From contig JAHJJD010000049.1 of NCBI GenBank assembly GCA_018822845.1, positions 1 through 64,000 on the forward strand: a stretch of 64,000 nucleotides of DNA, given 5' to 3'. Below the pieces are notes generated by a model that was given only the letters and a program-made list of their open reading frames with translations, did not search any database and was not told where the DNA came from. Position numbers and translations under genes: made by a program. This document shows, in pieces, positions 7,992 to 19,513 of the stretch (its first letter is position 1; each line of letters begins with the position of its first letter). Origin of the DNA: Gammaproteobacteria bacterium. Its GTDB lineage: Bacteria; Pseudomonadota; Gammaproteobacteria; Thiotrichales; Thiotrichaceae.

Positions 7992-10379
7992 TTAACGCAA
8001 CACCGCGCCCACTTCTTTTTGAAGTGAGGCAATGACTGCATCTACAATCCGGTTAATTTCCGCTTCCTCAAGAGTGCGCGAAAAATCCTGTAAAATCAAG
8101 CTTAAAGCGACACTTTTCTGTCCATCTGGTATTCCTTTGCCACTATAGACATCAAACAGATAATAGGACACCAGTTGCGGAATCGCTGTTTTTTTCACCG
8201 CATTTTCCAGTGCCACCGCCAATACATCCTGTTTTACCAGCAAAGCCAGATCACGGCGAATGGCCGGGAAACGGGAAATGGCCTGATACTTCGGCAAAGT
8301 CCGTTGCGTCAGTAACCCCAGATCCACTTCAAACAGGTAAACGGGTTGCTCCAGACCCAGTTTTTCCTCAATACGCGGATGCAAAGCACCCATCCAGCCA
8401 ACCACATCCCGTTGGGTCATGATTTCGGCTGACTGCCCCGGATGCAAGGCAGCATGGGCAACCGGCGCAAAATAAAATTGCGTACCCGTTACCTGCTCCA
8501 GCAAGGCTTCCACATCCCCTTTCAGGTCGTAGAAATCTACCGGACGGTTGGCTTGCCCCCATTGTTCAGGATAAAGATTACCCGTGATCATGCCGGAAAG
8601 CATGGTTCTCTGTTGCGGCTTGCCATCTGCATCCTGATGGAATGCAGGCCCGATTTCGAATAAACGCACCCGATATTGCTGACGGTTCAGATTATAGGCC
8701 ACAGAACGCAACAAGCCCGACCACAGTGTGCTGCGCATGACCCCGAGATCAGCAGAAATGGGGTTGGCCAGGGTAATATTGTCTGCTGTTGGTGCCAGCG
8801 TCAGCTCCATTTTCGGGTCGACAAAACTGAATGTCACCGCCTCCTGATAGCCACGCGCCACCAGCAGGTTGCGCAACCTGCCCTGCCCTACGGCAGTTTC
8901 GCTGGGTTGGGCGATCCGTGGCGCGCGCGCGCGCAGTTCCGCCGGAATCGAGTCGTAGCCACGTACACGCGCCAATTCCTCGATCAGGTCTTCTTCAATG
9001 GTCAGGTCGAAACGCGCCAGTGGAGCCTGCACCTGCCAGCCTGCATCGCTCTTGCTGAATTCGCAGTTGAGACGCGCCAGCACGCCTTCCACGCCAGCAT
9101 CATCCATTACAACACCAAGTACGCGGCGGATGCGTTCAGGGCGCAGCAGGATGGATTTGCGCTCCAGTACGCTGGCGTCCGCGCAGGTATCCACCAGCGG
9201 GCCAACTTCACCGCCGCAGATTTCCACGATCAGTTGGGTCGCGCGTTCCATCGCCTTAAACGGCATATCCGGGTCAACACCACGTTCGAAACGGGCGGCA
9301 GAATCAGTTTGCAAACCATAGCTGCGCGCCTTGCCCATGATTTTGGCCGGGCGGAAATGGGCGCTTTCCAGGAATACATTGCGGGTGGAAGCAGTTACGC
9401 AGGTCGGCTCACCACCCATGATGCCCGCCATCGCTACCGGCTTGGCAGCATCGGCAATCACCAGCGTATCGCTGCGCAGGGTGGCGGTTTGACCGTCAAG
9501 CATGACCAGCGTTTCGCCATCCCGCGCATAACGCACCACGATTCCGCCTTGCAGCGTGTCGAGATCGAAAGCGTGCATTGGCTGGCCGAGTTCCAGCAAT
9601 ACGTAGTTGGTCACATCAACCGTGGCGGAAATGCTGCGGATACCGGCGCGGCGCAGTTTTTCCTGCATCCACACTGGCGTTGGCGCTTGCGGATTGATGT
9701 TGCGGATAATGCGGCCTGCGTAACGCGGGCAGGCATCCGCCGCCTGAATGTCGACCGGGAAAGCGTCGTCATGATGGGCGGCTTGCGCAGGGATTTCCGG
9801 CACATGCAGCGGCACATCCATCACCAGGGCCGTTTCGCGCGCCACCCCGATCATGCTCATGCAGTCACCACGGTTGGCGGTGATCGCCAGCTCGATGACT
9901 TCATCATCCAGTTTCAGGTAGTTGCGGATATCCGCCCCGACAGGCGCGTCTTGCGGCAATTCCAGCAAACCGTCGGACTTGTCAGACATGCCCAGCTCAG
10001 TCGAGGAACACAGCATGCCAAAGGATTCGACCCCGCGCAGCTTGCCCTTCTTGATTTTCAGTTCCTTGCCATCCGGCAACGGCAGCACCGCACCGATCAG
10101 TGCCAGCGGCACCTTGATCCCGGCACGCACGTTTTGCGCACCGCAGACGATTTGCAAGGTTTCGCCCTGCCCGTTGTCGACCTTGCAGACGCTAAGCTTG
10201 TCGGCGTCCGGGTGCTTTTCACGTTCCAGCACATGGCCGACCACGATACCGGTGAAGGCGGTCGCCACCGGGTCACGCGCTTCCACTTCGCAGCCGGACA
10301 TGGTGAGCTTGTCGGCAATCGCATCCAGCGTTTGCGGGGTATCAATCCACTCACGCAGCCATTTTTCACTGACTTTCAT
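7992..10379 (-). CDS. pheT: Phenylalanyl-tRNA synthetase beta subunit
   Basis: This is the beta chain of the alpha2-beta2 synthetase and has 795 residues, the normal length. It carries the N-terminal tRNA-binding OB domain (GIVVGHVLEREKHPDADKL, about residues 43-150). The B3/B4 editing domain follows (ANRGDCMSMIGVARE, VTNYVLLELGQPMHAFDLD), then B5 and a catalytic-like domain. The C-terminal ferredoxin-fold anticodon-binding domain contains SRFPAIRRDLALLV. It lies 18 bases downstream of pheS. Confidence 0.98.
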   Translation of the reverse strand: MKVSEKWLREWIDTPQTLDAIADKLTMSGCEVEARDPVATAFTGIVVGHVLEREKHPDADKLSVCKVDNGQGETLQIVCGAQNVRAGIKVPLALIGAVLPLPDGKELKIKKGKLRGVESFGMLCSSTELGMSDKSDGLLELPQDAPVGADIRNYLKLDDEVIELAITANRGDCMSMIGVARETALVMDVPLHVPEIPAQAAHHDDAFPVDIQAADACPRYAGRIIRNINPQAPTPVWMQEKLRRAGIRSISATVDVTNYVLLELGQPMHAFDLDTLQGGIVVRYARDGETLVMLDGQTATLRSDTLVIADAAKPVAMAGIMGGEPTCVTASTRNVFLESAHFRPAKIMGKARSYGLQTDSAARFERGVDPDMPFKAMERATQLIVEICGGEVGPLVDTCADASVLERKSILLRPERIRRVLGVVMDDAGVEGVLARLNCEFSKSDAGWQVQAPLARFDLTIEEDLIEELARVRGYDSIPAELRARAPRIAQPSETAVGQGRLRNLLVARGYQEAVTFSFVDPKMELTLAPTADNITLANPISADLGVMRSTLWSGLLRSVAYNLNRQQYRVRLFEIGPAFHQDADGKPQQRTMLSGMITGNLYPEQWGQANRPVDFYDLKGDVEALLEQVTGTQFYFAPVAHAALHPGQSAEIMTQRDVVGWMGALHPRIEEKLGLEQPVYLFEVDLGLLTQRTLPKYQAISRFPAIRRDLALLVKQDVLAVALENAVKKTAIPQLVSYYLFDVYSGKGIPDGQKSVALSLILQDFSRTLEEAEINRIVDAVIASLQKEVGAVLR

Positions 10380-10397
10380 AAGGTTACTCCGCTTTGT

Positions 10398-11444
<1,047 letters not shown>

Positions 11445-11445
11445 T

Positions 11446-11491
11446 TAAAAAGCAAAAGGCGGGGAGAGGATAAACCTTCCCCCGCCTTTTG
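11446..11491 (-). terminator. Attenuator- or terminator-like hairpin before pheS
   Basis: On the minus strand CAAAAGGCGGGG pairs with CCCCGCCTTTTG around an inner stem and is followed at once by CTTTTTA, 29 bases before the pheS start. In E. coli a phenylalanine-controlled attenuator occupies this position. Here no PheM-like leader rich in Phe codons is seen upstream, so control by a leader peptide is not supported. Confidence 0.65.
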
Positions 11492-11500
11492 TTGGTGTTA

Positions 11501-11601
11501 CCCCTCACCCCCCAGCCCCCTCTCCCTCAAGGGGAGAGGGGGAGCAAGAAGGTATCCTCTTAGCCCCTCTCCCCTTGAGGGAGAGGGGTTGGGGTGAGGG
11601 G
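11501..11601. repeat. CCCCTCACCCC-type long hairpin repeat between rplT and pheS
   Basis: The left arm (11501-11542) and right arm (11564-11601) are near-perfect inverted copies built on CCCCTCACCCC and CCCCTCTCCCTCAAGGGGAG. Each arm can also fold on itself. The repeat fills the rplT-pheS spacer almost completely. Confidence 0.85.
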
Positions 11602-11609
11602 TTCTTTCG

Positions 11610-11969
11610 TTAAGCAGCCAGGGCGGATTTTGCCTTTTCTGCTACTGCACCAAACGCCGCGATGTCATGTACAGCCAGATCAGCCAGTACTTTGCGGTCA
11701 AGCGCAATACCAGCTTTTTTCAGGCCATTCATCATGCGGCTGTAAGACAGGCCGAACTGACGTGCACCGGCATTGATACGCACGATCCACAGGGCGCGGA
11801 ACTGGCGTTTCTTCTGACGGCGGTCGCGGAATGCATACTGGCCTGCCTTGATGACAGCCTGGTGTGCAACCCGGTATACACGGCTACGCGCGCCGTAGTA
11901 ACCTTTGGCCAGTTTCAGGATCTTCTTGTGACGGGCATGTGCCGTTACACCACGTTTTACTCTTGCCAT
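11610..11969 (-). CDS. rplT: 50S ribosomal protein L20
   Basis: This 119-residue basic protein is an early-assembly component of the 50S subunit that binds 23S rRNA. The start [27 protein letters not shown] and the core [28 protein letters not shown] are family signatures. In E. coli L20 also represses translation of rpmI-rplT. The order infC-rpmI-rplT is conserved here. Confidence 0.98.
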   Translation of the reverse strand: MARVKRGVTAHARHKKILKLAKGYYGARSRVYRVAHQAVIKAGQYAFRDRRQKKRQFRALWIVRINAGARQFGLSYSRMMNGLKKAGIALDRKVLADLAVHDIAAFGAVAEKAKSALAA

Positions 11970-11985
11970 GTTTCAAGTCCTCCTG

Positions 11986-12186
11986 TTAGGCGTAAGGCAA
12001 CATTTTCTGGATGCTAGCGTGATCCGCAGCTACAACAAAGTTGTCGCCGGAACGCAAATGACGCTTACGCTTGGTGGACTTTTTGGTCAGGATATGACGC
12101 AGGTGTGACTGCTTGCGCTTGAACAAGCCGCTACCCGACTTCTTGAAACGTTTCGCCGCAGCACGGCTACTTTTCATCTTAGGCAT
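11986..12186 (-). CDS. rpmI: 50S ribosomal protein L35
   Basis: This 66-residue basic ribosomal protein begins [23 protein letters not shown] and contains [19 protein letters not shown], both characteristic of L35. It lies 16 bases before rplT. A repeat hairpin lies between it and infC. Confidence 0.97.
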   Translation of the reverse strand: MPKMKSSRAAAKRFKKSGSGLFKRKQSHLRHILTKKSTKRKRHLRSGDNFVVAADHASIQKMLPYA

Positions 12187-12260
12187 CTTTGTCTCCTTTT
12201 ATTAAGGTAGATAAAACATCCTGCAAGAGTGCCTCGCCTTAACAGGATGGTGTCAGGAAG

Positions 12261-12354
12261 AAAATCCCCCTCAATCCCCCTTTTTCAAAGGGGGAAGCAA
12301 GAATCCTTGCTTTTCTTTAGCCCCCCTTTGAAAAAGGGGGGATGGGGGGATTTT
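12261..12354. repeat. AATCCCCC-family long hairpin between infC and rpmI
   Basis: Outer arms AAAATCCCCC/GGGGGATTTT enclose CCCCCTTTTTCAAAGGGGG and its inverse CCCCCCTTTGAAAAAGGGGGG. The centre is AAGCAAG-AATC-CTTGCTT. The whole 94 bases can form one long hairpin starting 2 bases after the infC stop codon. Confidence 0.85.
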
Positions 12355-12355
12355 C

Positions 12356-12877
12356 TTAAATTTTCTTTTTCGGTGCCAGCATCATGACCATCTGGCGACC
12401 TTCGAGTCTGGGGAACTGCTCAACAACTGCCAGTTCTTCCAGTTCTTTCTCGACACGCTTGAGGACTTCCAGCCCCAGTTCCTTGTGCGCCATTTCGCGC
12501 CCTTTGAAACGCAGGGTAACCTTGACCTTATCGCCTTCGTCCAGAAACTCTTTCAGCTTGCGCATCTTGATCAGGTAATCGCCCTCGTCCGTGGCTGGAC
12601 GCATCTTGATTTCCTTAACTTGCACCTGTTTCTGGTTCTTGCGGGCCAAGGCGGCTTTCTTGCTTTCATCGAAACGGAATTTACCATAATCCATGATACG
12701 GCAAACCGGTGGTTTCGCATTAGGCACGATTTCCACCAGATCGAGTTCAGCGTCGTAAGCCATTTCCAGCGCGTCCCGCAGGGAGACTACGCCTTTATTC
12801 TCACCTTCAGCATCAATCAGACGAATTTTCGGAACGTTGATATCGTCATTGATACGGTGTTCTTTTTCGAGAGCGAT
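12356..12877 (-). CDS. infC: Translation initiation factor IF-3 (ATC start)
   Basis: The factor binds the 30S subunit, keeps subunits apart and checks start codons. The track begins at an internal Met and loses 38 residues. Reading upstream in frame gives [20 protein letters not shown], the conserved N-terminus. The only plausible initiator is ATC at 12877-12875, with AGGA eight bases before it and a TAA two codons upstream. The product then has 173 residues, the normal length. Known infC genes use rare non-AUG starts, which lets IF-3 repress its own translation. The N-domain, the linker and the C-domain ([18 protein letters not shown]) are complete. It starts 16 bases after thrS. Confidence 0.93.
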   Translation of the reverse strand: MALEKEHRINDDINVPKIRLIDAEGENKGVVSLRDALEMAYDAELDLVEIVPNAKPPVCRIMDYGKFRFDESKKAALARKNQKQVQVKEIKMRPATDEGDYLIKMRKLKEFLDEGDKVKVTLRFKGREMAHKELGLEVLKRVEKELEELAVVEQFPRLEGRQMVMMLAPKKKI

Positions 12878-12893
12878 AAGTTAAGTCCTCATT

Positions 12894-14816
12894 TTACAAA
12901 AGCGCCAAGCCGCGCGCTGCCATCTCTCCGCTCAGACGTTGCTGGATGTCGGCCAGCGGGAAGGTTCCCAGGTCTTTACCGGAGCGTGTGCGCACGGCGA
13001 CAGATTGCGTTTCCACTTCGCGATCCCCGACCACTAACAGGTAAGGTATACGTTGCATAGTGTGTTCGCGGATTTTAAAGCCAATTTTTTCATTTCTCAA
13101 GTCTGCTACCGCACGGATACCCGCTTGCAGCAGTTGCTTGACTGCATCTTGCACGAAATCAGCCTGTTTGTCAGTGATATTCATCACCACCGCCTGGGTT
13201 GGTGACAACCACAGCGGGAATTTGCCTTCGTGATGCTCAATCAGGATTCCGACGAAACGTTCCAGCGAACCAAACAGCGCACGGTGCAACATGACAGGAC
13301 GTTTGCGGGTATTGTCTTCCGCTACGTAAGAAATGTCGAAACGTTCCGGCAGGTTCATGTCCACCTGCAAGGTACCACACTGCCAGTCACGGCCAATCGC
13401 ATCGCGCAGCACGAATTCCAGTTTCGGGCCGTAGAAAGCGCCTTCGCCGGGGAACAGGCTGTATTCCAGTTGCATGCTTTCCAGCGCATCGGCCAGCGCA
13501 GCTTCCAGCTTGTCCCAGATTTCGTCGGAACCGATACGGTTTTCCGGACGGGTGGACAGCTTGATGCGCACGTTGTCGAAACCGAAATCCTTGTAGATGT
13601 CCAGCACCAGCGCCACCACATCCTTGCATTCCTGCGCCATCTGGTCTTCGGTGCAGTAAATGTGGGCGTCATCCTGGGTAAAGTGGCGCACGCGCATCAG
13701 GCCGTGCAGCGCACCGGATGGCTCGTACCGGTGCACCTTGCCGAATTCGGCCATACGCAACGGCAGGTCACGGTAGCTTTTCAAGCCTTGCGCGAACATC
13801 AGCACCGAACCGGGGCAGTTCATCGGCTTGAGGGCGAATACACGTTCATCTTCCGTAGTCGTGGTGAACATGTTTTCGCGGTAGTTGAACCAGTGGCCGG
13901 AAACTTCCCACAAGGAACGGTCCATCACGTCAGGCGTATTCACCTCGACGTAACCGGCGCGTTGCTGACGCTGGCGCATGTAACCGATCAGCTCCTGGAA
14001 CACCGTCCAGCCTTTCGGATGCCAGAATACCGCACCGGGCGCATCTTCATGGAAGTGGAACAGGTCAAGCTGGCGGCCCAGTTTGCGGTGGTCGCGCTTT
14101 TCAGCCTCTTCCAGCAAGGTCAGGTAGGCTTGCAAGTCTTTCTTGTGCGCCCAGGCTGTACCGTATATACGCTGCAACATCTCGTTATTGGAGTTGCCGC
14201 GCCAGTAAGCGCCCGCCACCTTCATCACCTTGACGGCAGGAATCCTGCCAGTACTGGGGATATGCGGCCCACGGCACAAATCGATGAAATCACCCTGACG
14301 ATAGAGGGAAATCACCTGCCCTTCCGGGATGCTTTCGATGATCTCGGCCTTGTAGGCTTCGCCCATATTTTTGAAGAAGGCAATCGCCTCATCGCGCGGC
14401 ATGATGCTGCGCTCGACCGGGATGTCCTGCTTGACCAGCTCCAGCATCCGCTCATCAATCGCCTGCAAATCTTCAGGCGTGAACGGGCGTGGAGCAGCAA
14501 AATCGTAGTAGAAACCGTTCTCGATGGTCGGGCCAATGGTGACCTGCACATCCGGGAACAGTTGCTTGACTGCCTGCGCCATCAGGTGGGCGGAGGAATG
14601 ACGGATAATGTCCAGCCCTTCTGCGTCTTTGGCGGTAACAATGCTCAAGGTCGCGTCGCCGTCAATCACGTGGCTGGCATCAACCAGCTCACCATCGACT
14701 TTGCCTGCAAGCGTAGCCTTGGCAAGACCTGCACCAATATCGGCGGCAACTGCCAGAACAGAAAGGGGGGATTCGTAGGAACGCTGACTTCCGTCAGGGA
14801 GAGTAATGATTGGCAT
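12894..14816 (-). CDS. thrS: Threonyl-tRNA synthetase
   Basis: This enzyme charges tRNA-Thr. The start is placed at [20 protein letters not shown] (14816), preceded by GGAGTAG, giving 640 residues. The track adds 12 residues upstream. Domains in order are TGS (1-60), the N2 editing domain with [15 protein letters not shown] (near residues 73-87), the class II catalytic core ([44 protein letters not shown]) and the anticodon-binding domain. It heads the minus-strand translation operon, downstream of tRNA-Val. Confidence 0.98.
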   Translation of the reverse strand: MPIITLPDGSQRSYESPLSVLAVAADIGAGLAKATLAGKVDGELVDASHVIDGDATLSIVTAKDAEGLDIIRHSSAHLMAQAVKQLFPDVQVTIGPTIENGFYYDFAAPRPFTPEDLQAIDERMLELVKQDIPVERSIMPRDEAIAFFKNMGEAYKAEIIESIPEGQVISLYRQGDFIDLCRGPHIPSTGRIPAVKVMKVAGAYWRGNSNNEMLQRIYGTAWAHKKDLQAYLTLLEEAEKRDHRKLGRQLDLFHFHEDAPGAVFWHPKGWTVFQELIGYMRQRQQRAGYVEVNTPDVMDRSLWEVSGHWFNYRENMFTTTTEDERVFALKPMNCPGSVLMFAQGLKSYRDLPLRMAEFGKVHRYEPSGALHGLMRVRHFTQDDAHIYCTEDQMAQECKDVVALVLDIYKDFGFDNVRIKLSTRPENRIGSDEIWDKLEAALADALESMQLEYSLFPGEGAFYGPKLEFVLRDAIGRDWQCGTLQVDMNLPERFDISYVAEDNTRKRPVMLHRALFGSLERFVGILIEHHEGKFPLWLSPTQAVVMNITDKQADFVQDAVKQLLQAGIRAVADLRNEKIGFKIREHTMQRIPYLLVVGDREVETQSVAVRTRSGKDLGTFPLADIQQRLSGEMAARGLALL

Positions 14817-14874
14817 CGTTCTACTCCAGTGGTGATCTATACGAGGGATCACATGGTTGTAATTGAATAAGGGT

Positions 14875-14951
14875 TGGTAGGCGTAATTGGACTCGAACCA
14901 ACGACCCCCACCATGTCAAGGTGGTGCTCTAACCAACTGAGCTATACGCCT
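14875..14951 (-). tRNA. tRNA-Val (anticodon GAC)
   Basis: The acceptor is AGGCGTA/TACGCCT, the D arm GCTC-AGTTGGTTA-GAGC, and the anticodon arm CCACC-TTGACAT-GGTGG with anticodon GAC. The T arm is GTTGG-TTCGAGT-CCAAT and CCA is encoded. It is 77 nucleotides long and lies upstream of thrS on the same strand. Confidence 0.95.
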
Positions 14952-15178
14952 GTCGTTGAAGGAGGCAGATTATAGCGTGATGACAAGGGAGTGCAAGTGT
15001 TTTTTTCATAACATTAGCTTTACACAAAATCTCCATGAAAAACATGATAATACAACTTATTGGCTATTACATCTGGCATTCACTCGTGATTTGCCATAGA
15101 TTTATGGCTATCGAACTTGAGCAAGGGAAAGCATACCTGACTCCCTGTCAATACAATTAACATTCAGCACCCACTCAA

Positions 15179-16846
15179 ATGAATAGCCCGGTCAAACCCA
15201 CACTCAACCACGGACACACCCTAACATCCTGGGATATGGATTTGCGTCAGCTCTGTGACACTGAGCTATTGTTGAATGGCGCTTTTGCGCCTTTACAGGG
15301 CTTCCTCAATGAAGCGGATTACCGTTGCGTGGTTGAAGGAATGCGCCTTGTCAACGGTCAGTTATGGCCAATACCGATTACACTGGATGTTACACAGCCA
15401 TTTGCTGATAGATTGGAAATTGGGCAAAAAATTGCCCTGCGCGACCCGGAAGGCATTTTAATTGCCACCCTGGCGCTTGAAAGTATCTGGATACCAGATA
15501 AACGCAAGGAAGCACTGAACGTATTCGGTACGGACAATATTTCCCACCCTGCCGTCGATTATCTGTACCACCATGCGGGCGAAGTTTATCTTGGCGGTAC
15601 ACTAAAAGCGGTTGAATTACCACAGCATCATGATTACCGACAACACCGCCATACTCCGGATGAACTCAAAGCTGCTTTCAAAAAGCTGGGGTGGAAACGC
15701 ATTATTGGTTTTCATACCAGCAGCCCAATGCATACTGCCCAGCGAGAGCTGACAGCACGCATTGCACGCGAGCTGGAAGCCAGCCTGTTGATTCACCCGG
15801 CAACTGGCATGGCCCAGGCGGGTGACGCCGGGCACTTTACCCTGGTGCGCTGCTACCAGTATCTGCTGGCATACTACCCGGAACAGAGCACGATGCTGAG
15901 CCTGCTGCCACTGGCAACGCGCATGGGTGGCCCGCGTGAAGCCGTGTGGCACGCCATCATCCGCAAGAATTACGGTTGCACGCACATTATCATTGAGCGT
16001 GACCATGCCAGCCCTGATGCCAATGACTGTAATGGCGAAACATTCTACCAGCCACATGATGCCCAGCAATTGGCCAGGGAATTTGCCGATGAGATTGGCA
16101 TTGGCATCGTCAATGCCCCAAAAATGGTCTACGTGCAGGATCGCACCGAATACGTAGCAGAATCCGAAGTTCGCCTGGGTGAGACGGTACTGGATATTTC
16201 CGGTGCAGAATTCCAGCGTCGTTTGCGTGCAGGCTTGGTGGTTCCGGAATGGTTTTCCTGCTCCGAGGTAGTCAACGAGTTGCGCAAGGTGCATCCTCCG
16301 CGCCACAGACAAGGCTTTACGGTCTTCTTTACCGGACTGTCGGGTGCGGGCAAATCCACCGTCGCCAAGGCACTTACGGTCAAAATGCTGGAGTTGGGCG
16401 GACGCCCGGTGACATTGCTGGATGGCGATGTAGTACGCAAACACTTGTCCAGCGAACTGGGCTTTTCCAGGGAACATCGCGACCTGAATATCAGGCGGAT
16501 CGGTTTTGTCGCCAGCGAGATCAGCAAAAATGGCGGTATTGCCATCTGCGCGCCCATCGCACCGTATGCCGCGACCAGACGCGAAGTACGGGAAATGGTG
16601 AGCACTCACGGCGGCTTTGTGGAAGTGTATGTGGCCACGCCCATTGAAGAATGTGAACGGCGCGACCGCAAGGGTTTGTACGCCAAGGCGCGGGCGGGAC
16701 TGATCAAGTGCTTCACGGGCGTTAATGACCCGTATGAAGTGCCGGAGAGACCAGAACTGCAGCTGGATACCAGCGGAATTTCGCCGGATGAATGTGCGCA
16801 TCAGGTACTGCTGACGCTGGAACGGCAGGGTTTTATCAAGAGCTAA
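15179..16846 (+). CDS. Sat-CysC fusion: ATP-sulfurylase-like domain plus APS kinase
   Basis: The 555-residue protein has an ATP-sulfurylase-like domain (about 1-370) joined to an APS kinase domain (about 375-555). The kinase half looks intact: P-loop FTGLSGAGKST near residue 385, LDGDVVRKHLS, NIRRIGFVA, CAPIAPYAATRR. It should make PAPS from APS and ATP. In the sulfurylase half the universal QxRNPxHxxH motif reads HTSSPMHTAQ (about 177-186) and GRDHAG reads ERDHAS, so key catalytic residues are changed. MGGPREAVWHAIIRKNYGCTH still marks the family. The sulfurylase reaction may be lost or altered. No clear ribosome site precedes the ATG. A polysaccharide phosphatase gene follows. Confidence 0.85.
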   Translation: MNSPVKPTLNHGHTLTSWDMDLRQLCDTELLLNGAFAPLQGFLNEADYRCVVEGMRLVNGQLWPIPITLDVTQPFADRLEIGQKIALRDPEGILIATLALESIWIPDKRKEALNVFGTDNISHPAVDYLYHHAGEVYLGGTLKAVELPQHHDYRQHRHTPDELKAAFKKLGWKRIIGFHTSSPMHTAQRELTARIARELEASLLIHPATGMAQAGDAGHFTLVRCYQYLLAYYPEQSTMLSLLPLATRMGGPREAVWHAIIRKNYGCTHIIIERDHASPDANDCNGETFYQPHDAQQLAREFADEIGIGIVNAPKMVYVQDRTEYVAESEVRLGETVLDISGAEFQRRLRAGLVVPEWFSCSEVVNELRKVHPPRHRQGFTVFFTGLSGAGKSTVAKALTVKMLELGGRPVTLLDGDVVRKHLSSELGFSREHRDLNIRRIGFVASEISKNGGIAICAPIAPYAATRREVREMVSTHGGFVEVYVATPIEECERRDRKGLYAKARAGLIKCFTGVNDPYEVPERPELQLDTSGISPDECAHQVLLTLERQGFIKS

Positions 16847-16848
16847 GG

Positions 16849-16979
16849 AACGTGCACGAAACAACATCCCTGACTCGGTACAACCGTGAAGAGGGCGTAT
16901 GCCATACGCCCCTACGAAGAACATCCGCTGTAGGGGCGTATGGCATACGCCCTCTTTGGGAAGTTGTTTCGTGCACGTT
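16849..16979. repeat. Compound hairpin element 2 (GTAGGGGC family)
   Basis: Exact inverted 25-base arms (16891-16915 and 16930-16954) are separated by 14 bases, with core GGCGTATGGCATACGCC. The outer arms AACGTGCACGAAACAAC and GTTGTTTCGTGCACGTT are a perfect 17-base inverted repeat. It starts 2 bases after the Sat-CysC stop codon. It shares the plan of element 1 but differs in both cores. This and a promoter fill the 334-base gene-free stretch before cpsB. Confidence 0.85.
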
Positions 16980-17050
16980 TCTAAATACTTGCAATGGAGC
17001 CCCTCCTGACATACTGATATGGCGGAACAGCACAATAAGCCGTTCCGGCC

Positions 17051-17079
17051 TGAGCATTCTTTCTACCATGCGCTATAAT
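17051..17079 (+). promoter_or_regulatory. Candidate promoter for the CpsB-type gene
   Basis: A perfect TATAAT (17074-17079) lies 17 bases after a weak TGAGCA, about 100 bases upstream of the chosen ATG. The -35 match is poor. Confidence 0.4.
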
Positions 17080-17180
17080 CTGCGGGTTTCTGGCACGAAC
17101 CCCACCTTATGCTGGATTCCCCCAGAAAATTAGTAACCCCATTCATTCCCACCAAGCCATTCGGACGATATATTGGGCTT

Positions 17181-18017
17181 ATGATAGATTTACACAGCCA
17201 TATCCTCCCCGGTCTTTGTGATGGTTCCCAGAATATGGAAACATCGCTGGAGATGGCGCGCATGGCGGTCGCTGGCGGCACTACCCATCTGGCCTGTACT
17301 CCCCACATTTACCCCGGCCTGTACAATAACAACCATGCAGGGATTGCCAATGCCCTAACTAGCTTGCAGGCTGAACTCGACAAGCGGAATATTCCCCTCA
17401 AGCTGATCATCGGTGCTGACGTGCATCTGGTGCCGGAAGTCATGCGGGGGTTGAAACAGGGAGATATTCCAACCTTGAATGGTTCACGCTATTTCCTGCT
17501 GGAGCCATCCCACCATGTGCCGGTAATTGGCTTTCTTGAGCACATCGAGAATTACCTGGATGCTGGTTACGTTCCAGTCATTACTCACCCTGAGCGCCTG
17601 CGTTGGCTGGGTGACAAGTATCAGGACATTCTACAGGCCGCACGGATGGGTGCATGGCTGCAAATCACGGCTGGTTCTATTGCCGGGCACTTTGGCAAAA
17701 CAGCCAGGCTGTATTCGGAAAAATTGCTGCGAGATGGTTATGTACACATCATGGCCTCTGACGCGCACGGAGTGGAAAGACGCCCACCCACCCTCACCGA
17801 GGGTGTCCAGCATGCAATTCGCATATTAAGTGACGAAGCAGAAGTCATGCGCATGGTGGTCGAGCGGCCACAAGCCATTCTGGATGACCTGGAGCCTGAA
17901 GCAGTCCTGCCCTGCATTGCCTTGCAGGCATCCAGCAATCACCCTGAAAGCAGTGAACTTTTTCCTCTCATGCCCAATCAAGCCAGAAAATCATGGCTCA
18001 CCCGCCTGCTTGGTTAA
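17181..18017 (+). CDS. CpsB/CapC-type PHP-domain tyrosine phosphatase
   Basis: This is a manganese-type phosphatase of the PHP superfamily that dephosphorylates the tyrosine kinase controlling capsule or exopolysaccharide export. The start is set at MIDLHSHILPG (17181), giving 278 residues; the track adds 24. Metal-binding motifs are seen in order: LHSH, GLCDG, CTPHIYPG, GADVH, LLEPSHH, ITHPER and SDAHG. The cognate kinase and export genes are not in the window. It follows the Sat-CysC fusion, so a role in a sulfated polysaccharide is possible but unproven. Confidence 0.85.
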   Translation: MIDLHSHILPGLCDGSQNMETSLEMARMAVAGGTTHLACTPHIYPGLYNNNHAGIANALTSLQAELDKRNIPLKLIIGADVHLVPEVMRGLKQGDIPTLNGSRYFLLEPSHHVPVIGFLEHIENYLDAGYVPVITHPERLRWLGDKYQDILQAARMGAWLQITAGSIAGHFGKTARLYSEKLLRDGYVHIMASDAHGVERRPPTLTEGVQHAIRILSDEAEVMRMVVERPQAILDDLEPEAVLPCIALQASSNHPESSELFPLMPNQARKSWLTRLLG

Positions 18018-18080
18018 TCATTTTGCCCTATCCGTGCTATTTATTCTACATCCATCAGATTTCCGAGGTGGGCTAATCAA

Positions 18081-19394
<1,314 letters not shown>

Positions 19395-19513
19395 TTAACC
19401 CAGATCATCTGCCCTGTAAGCACGTCGTGCCAATCATGCCGGATTCAACTAGAATTAATTTTTCTGCAAAAAGCGGATACACTACCTCCCGTCATCGTAA
19501 GTCAAGGAAACCA

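Noticed and set aside
13230-14870. 546-codon plus-strand ORF opposite thrS
   Set aside because: Antisense shadow of thrS with no recognisable family motifs.
15617-17035. 472-codon minus-strand ORF opposite Sat-CysC
   Set aside because: The plus-strand frame encodes recognised kinase and sulfurylase motifs; the minus frame also runs through the repeat element and has no homology signal.
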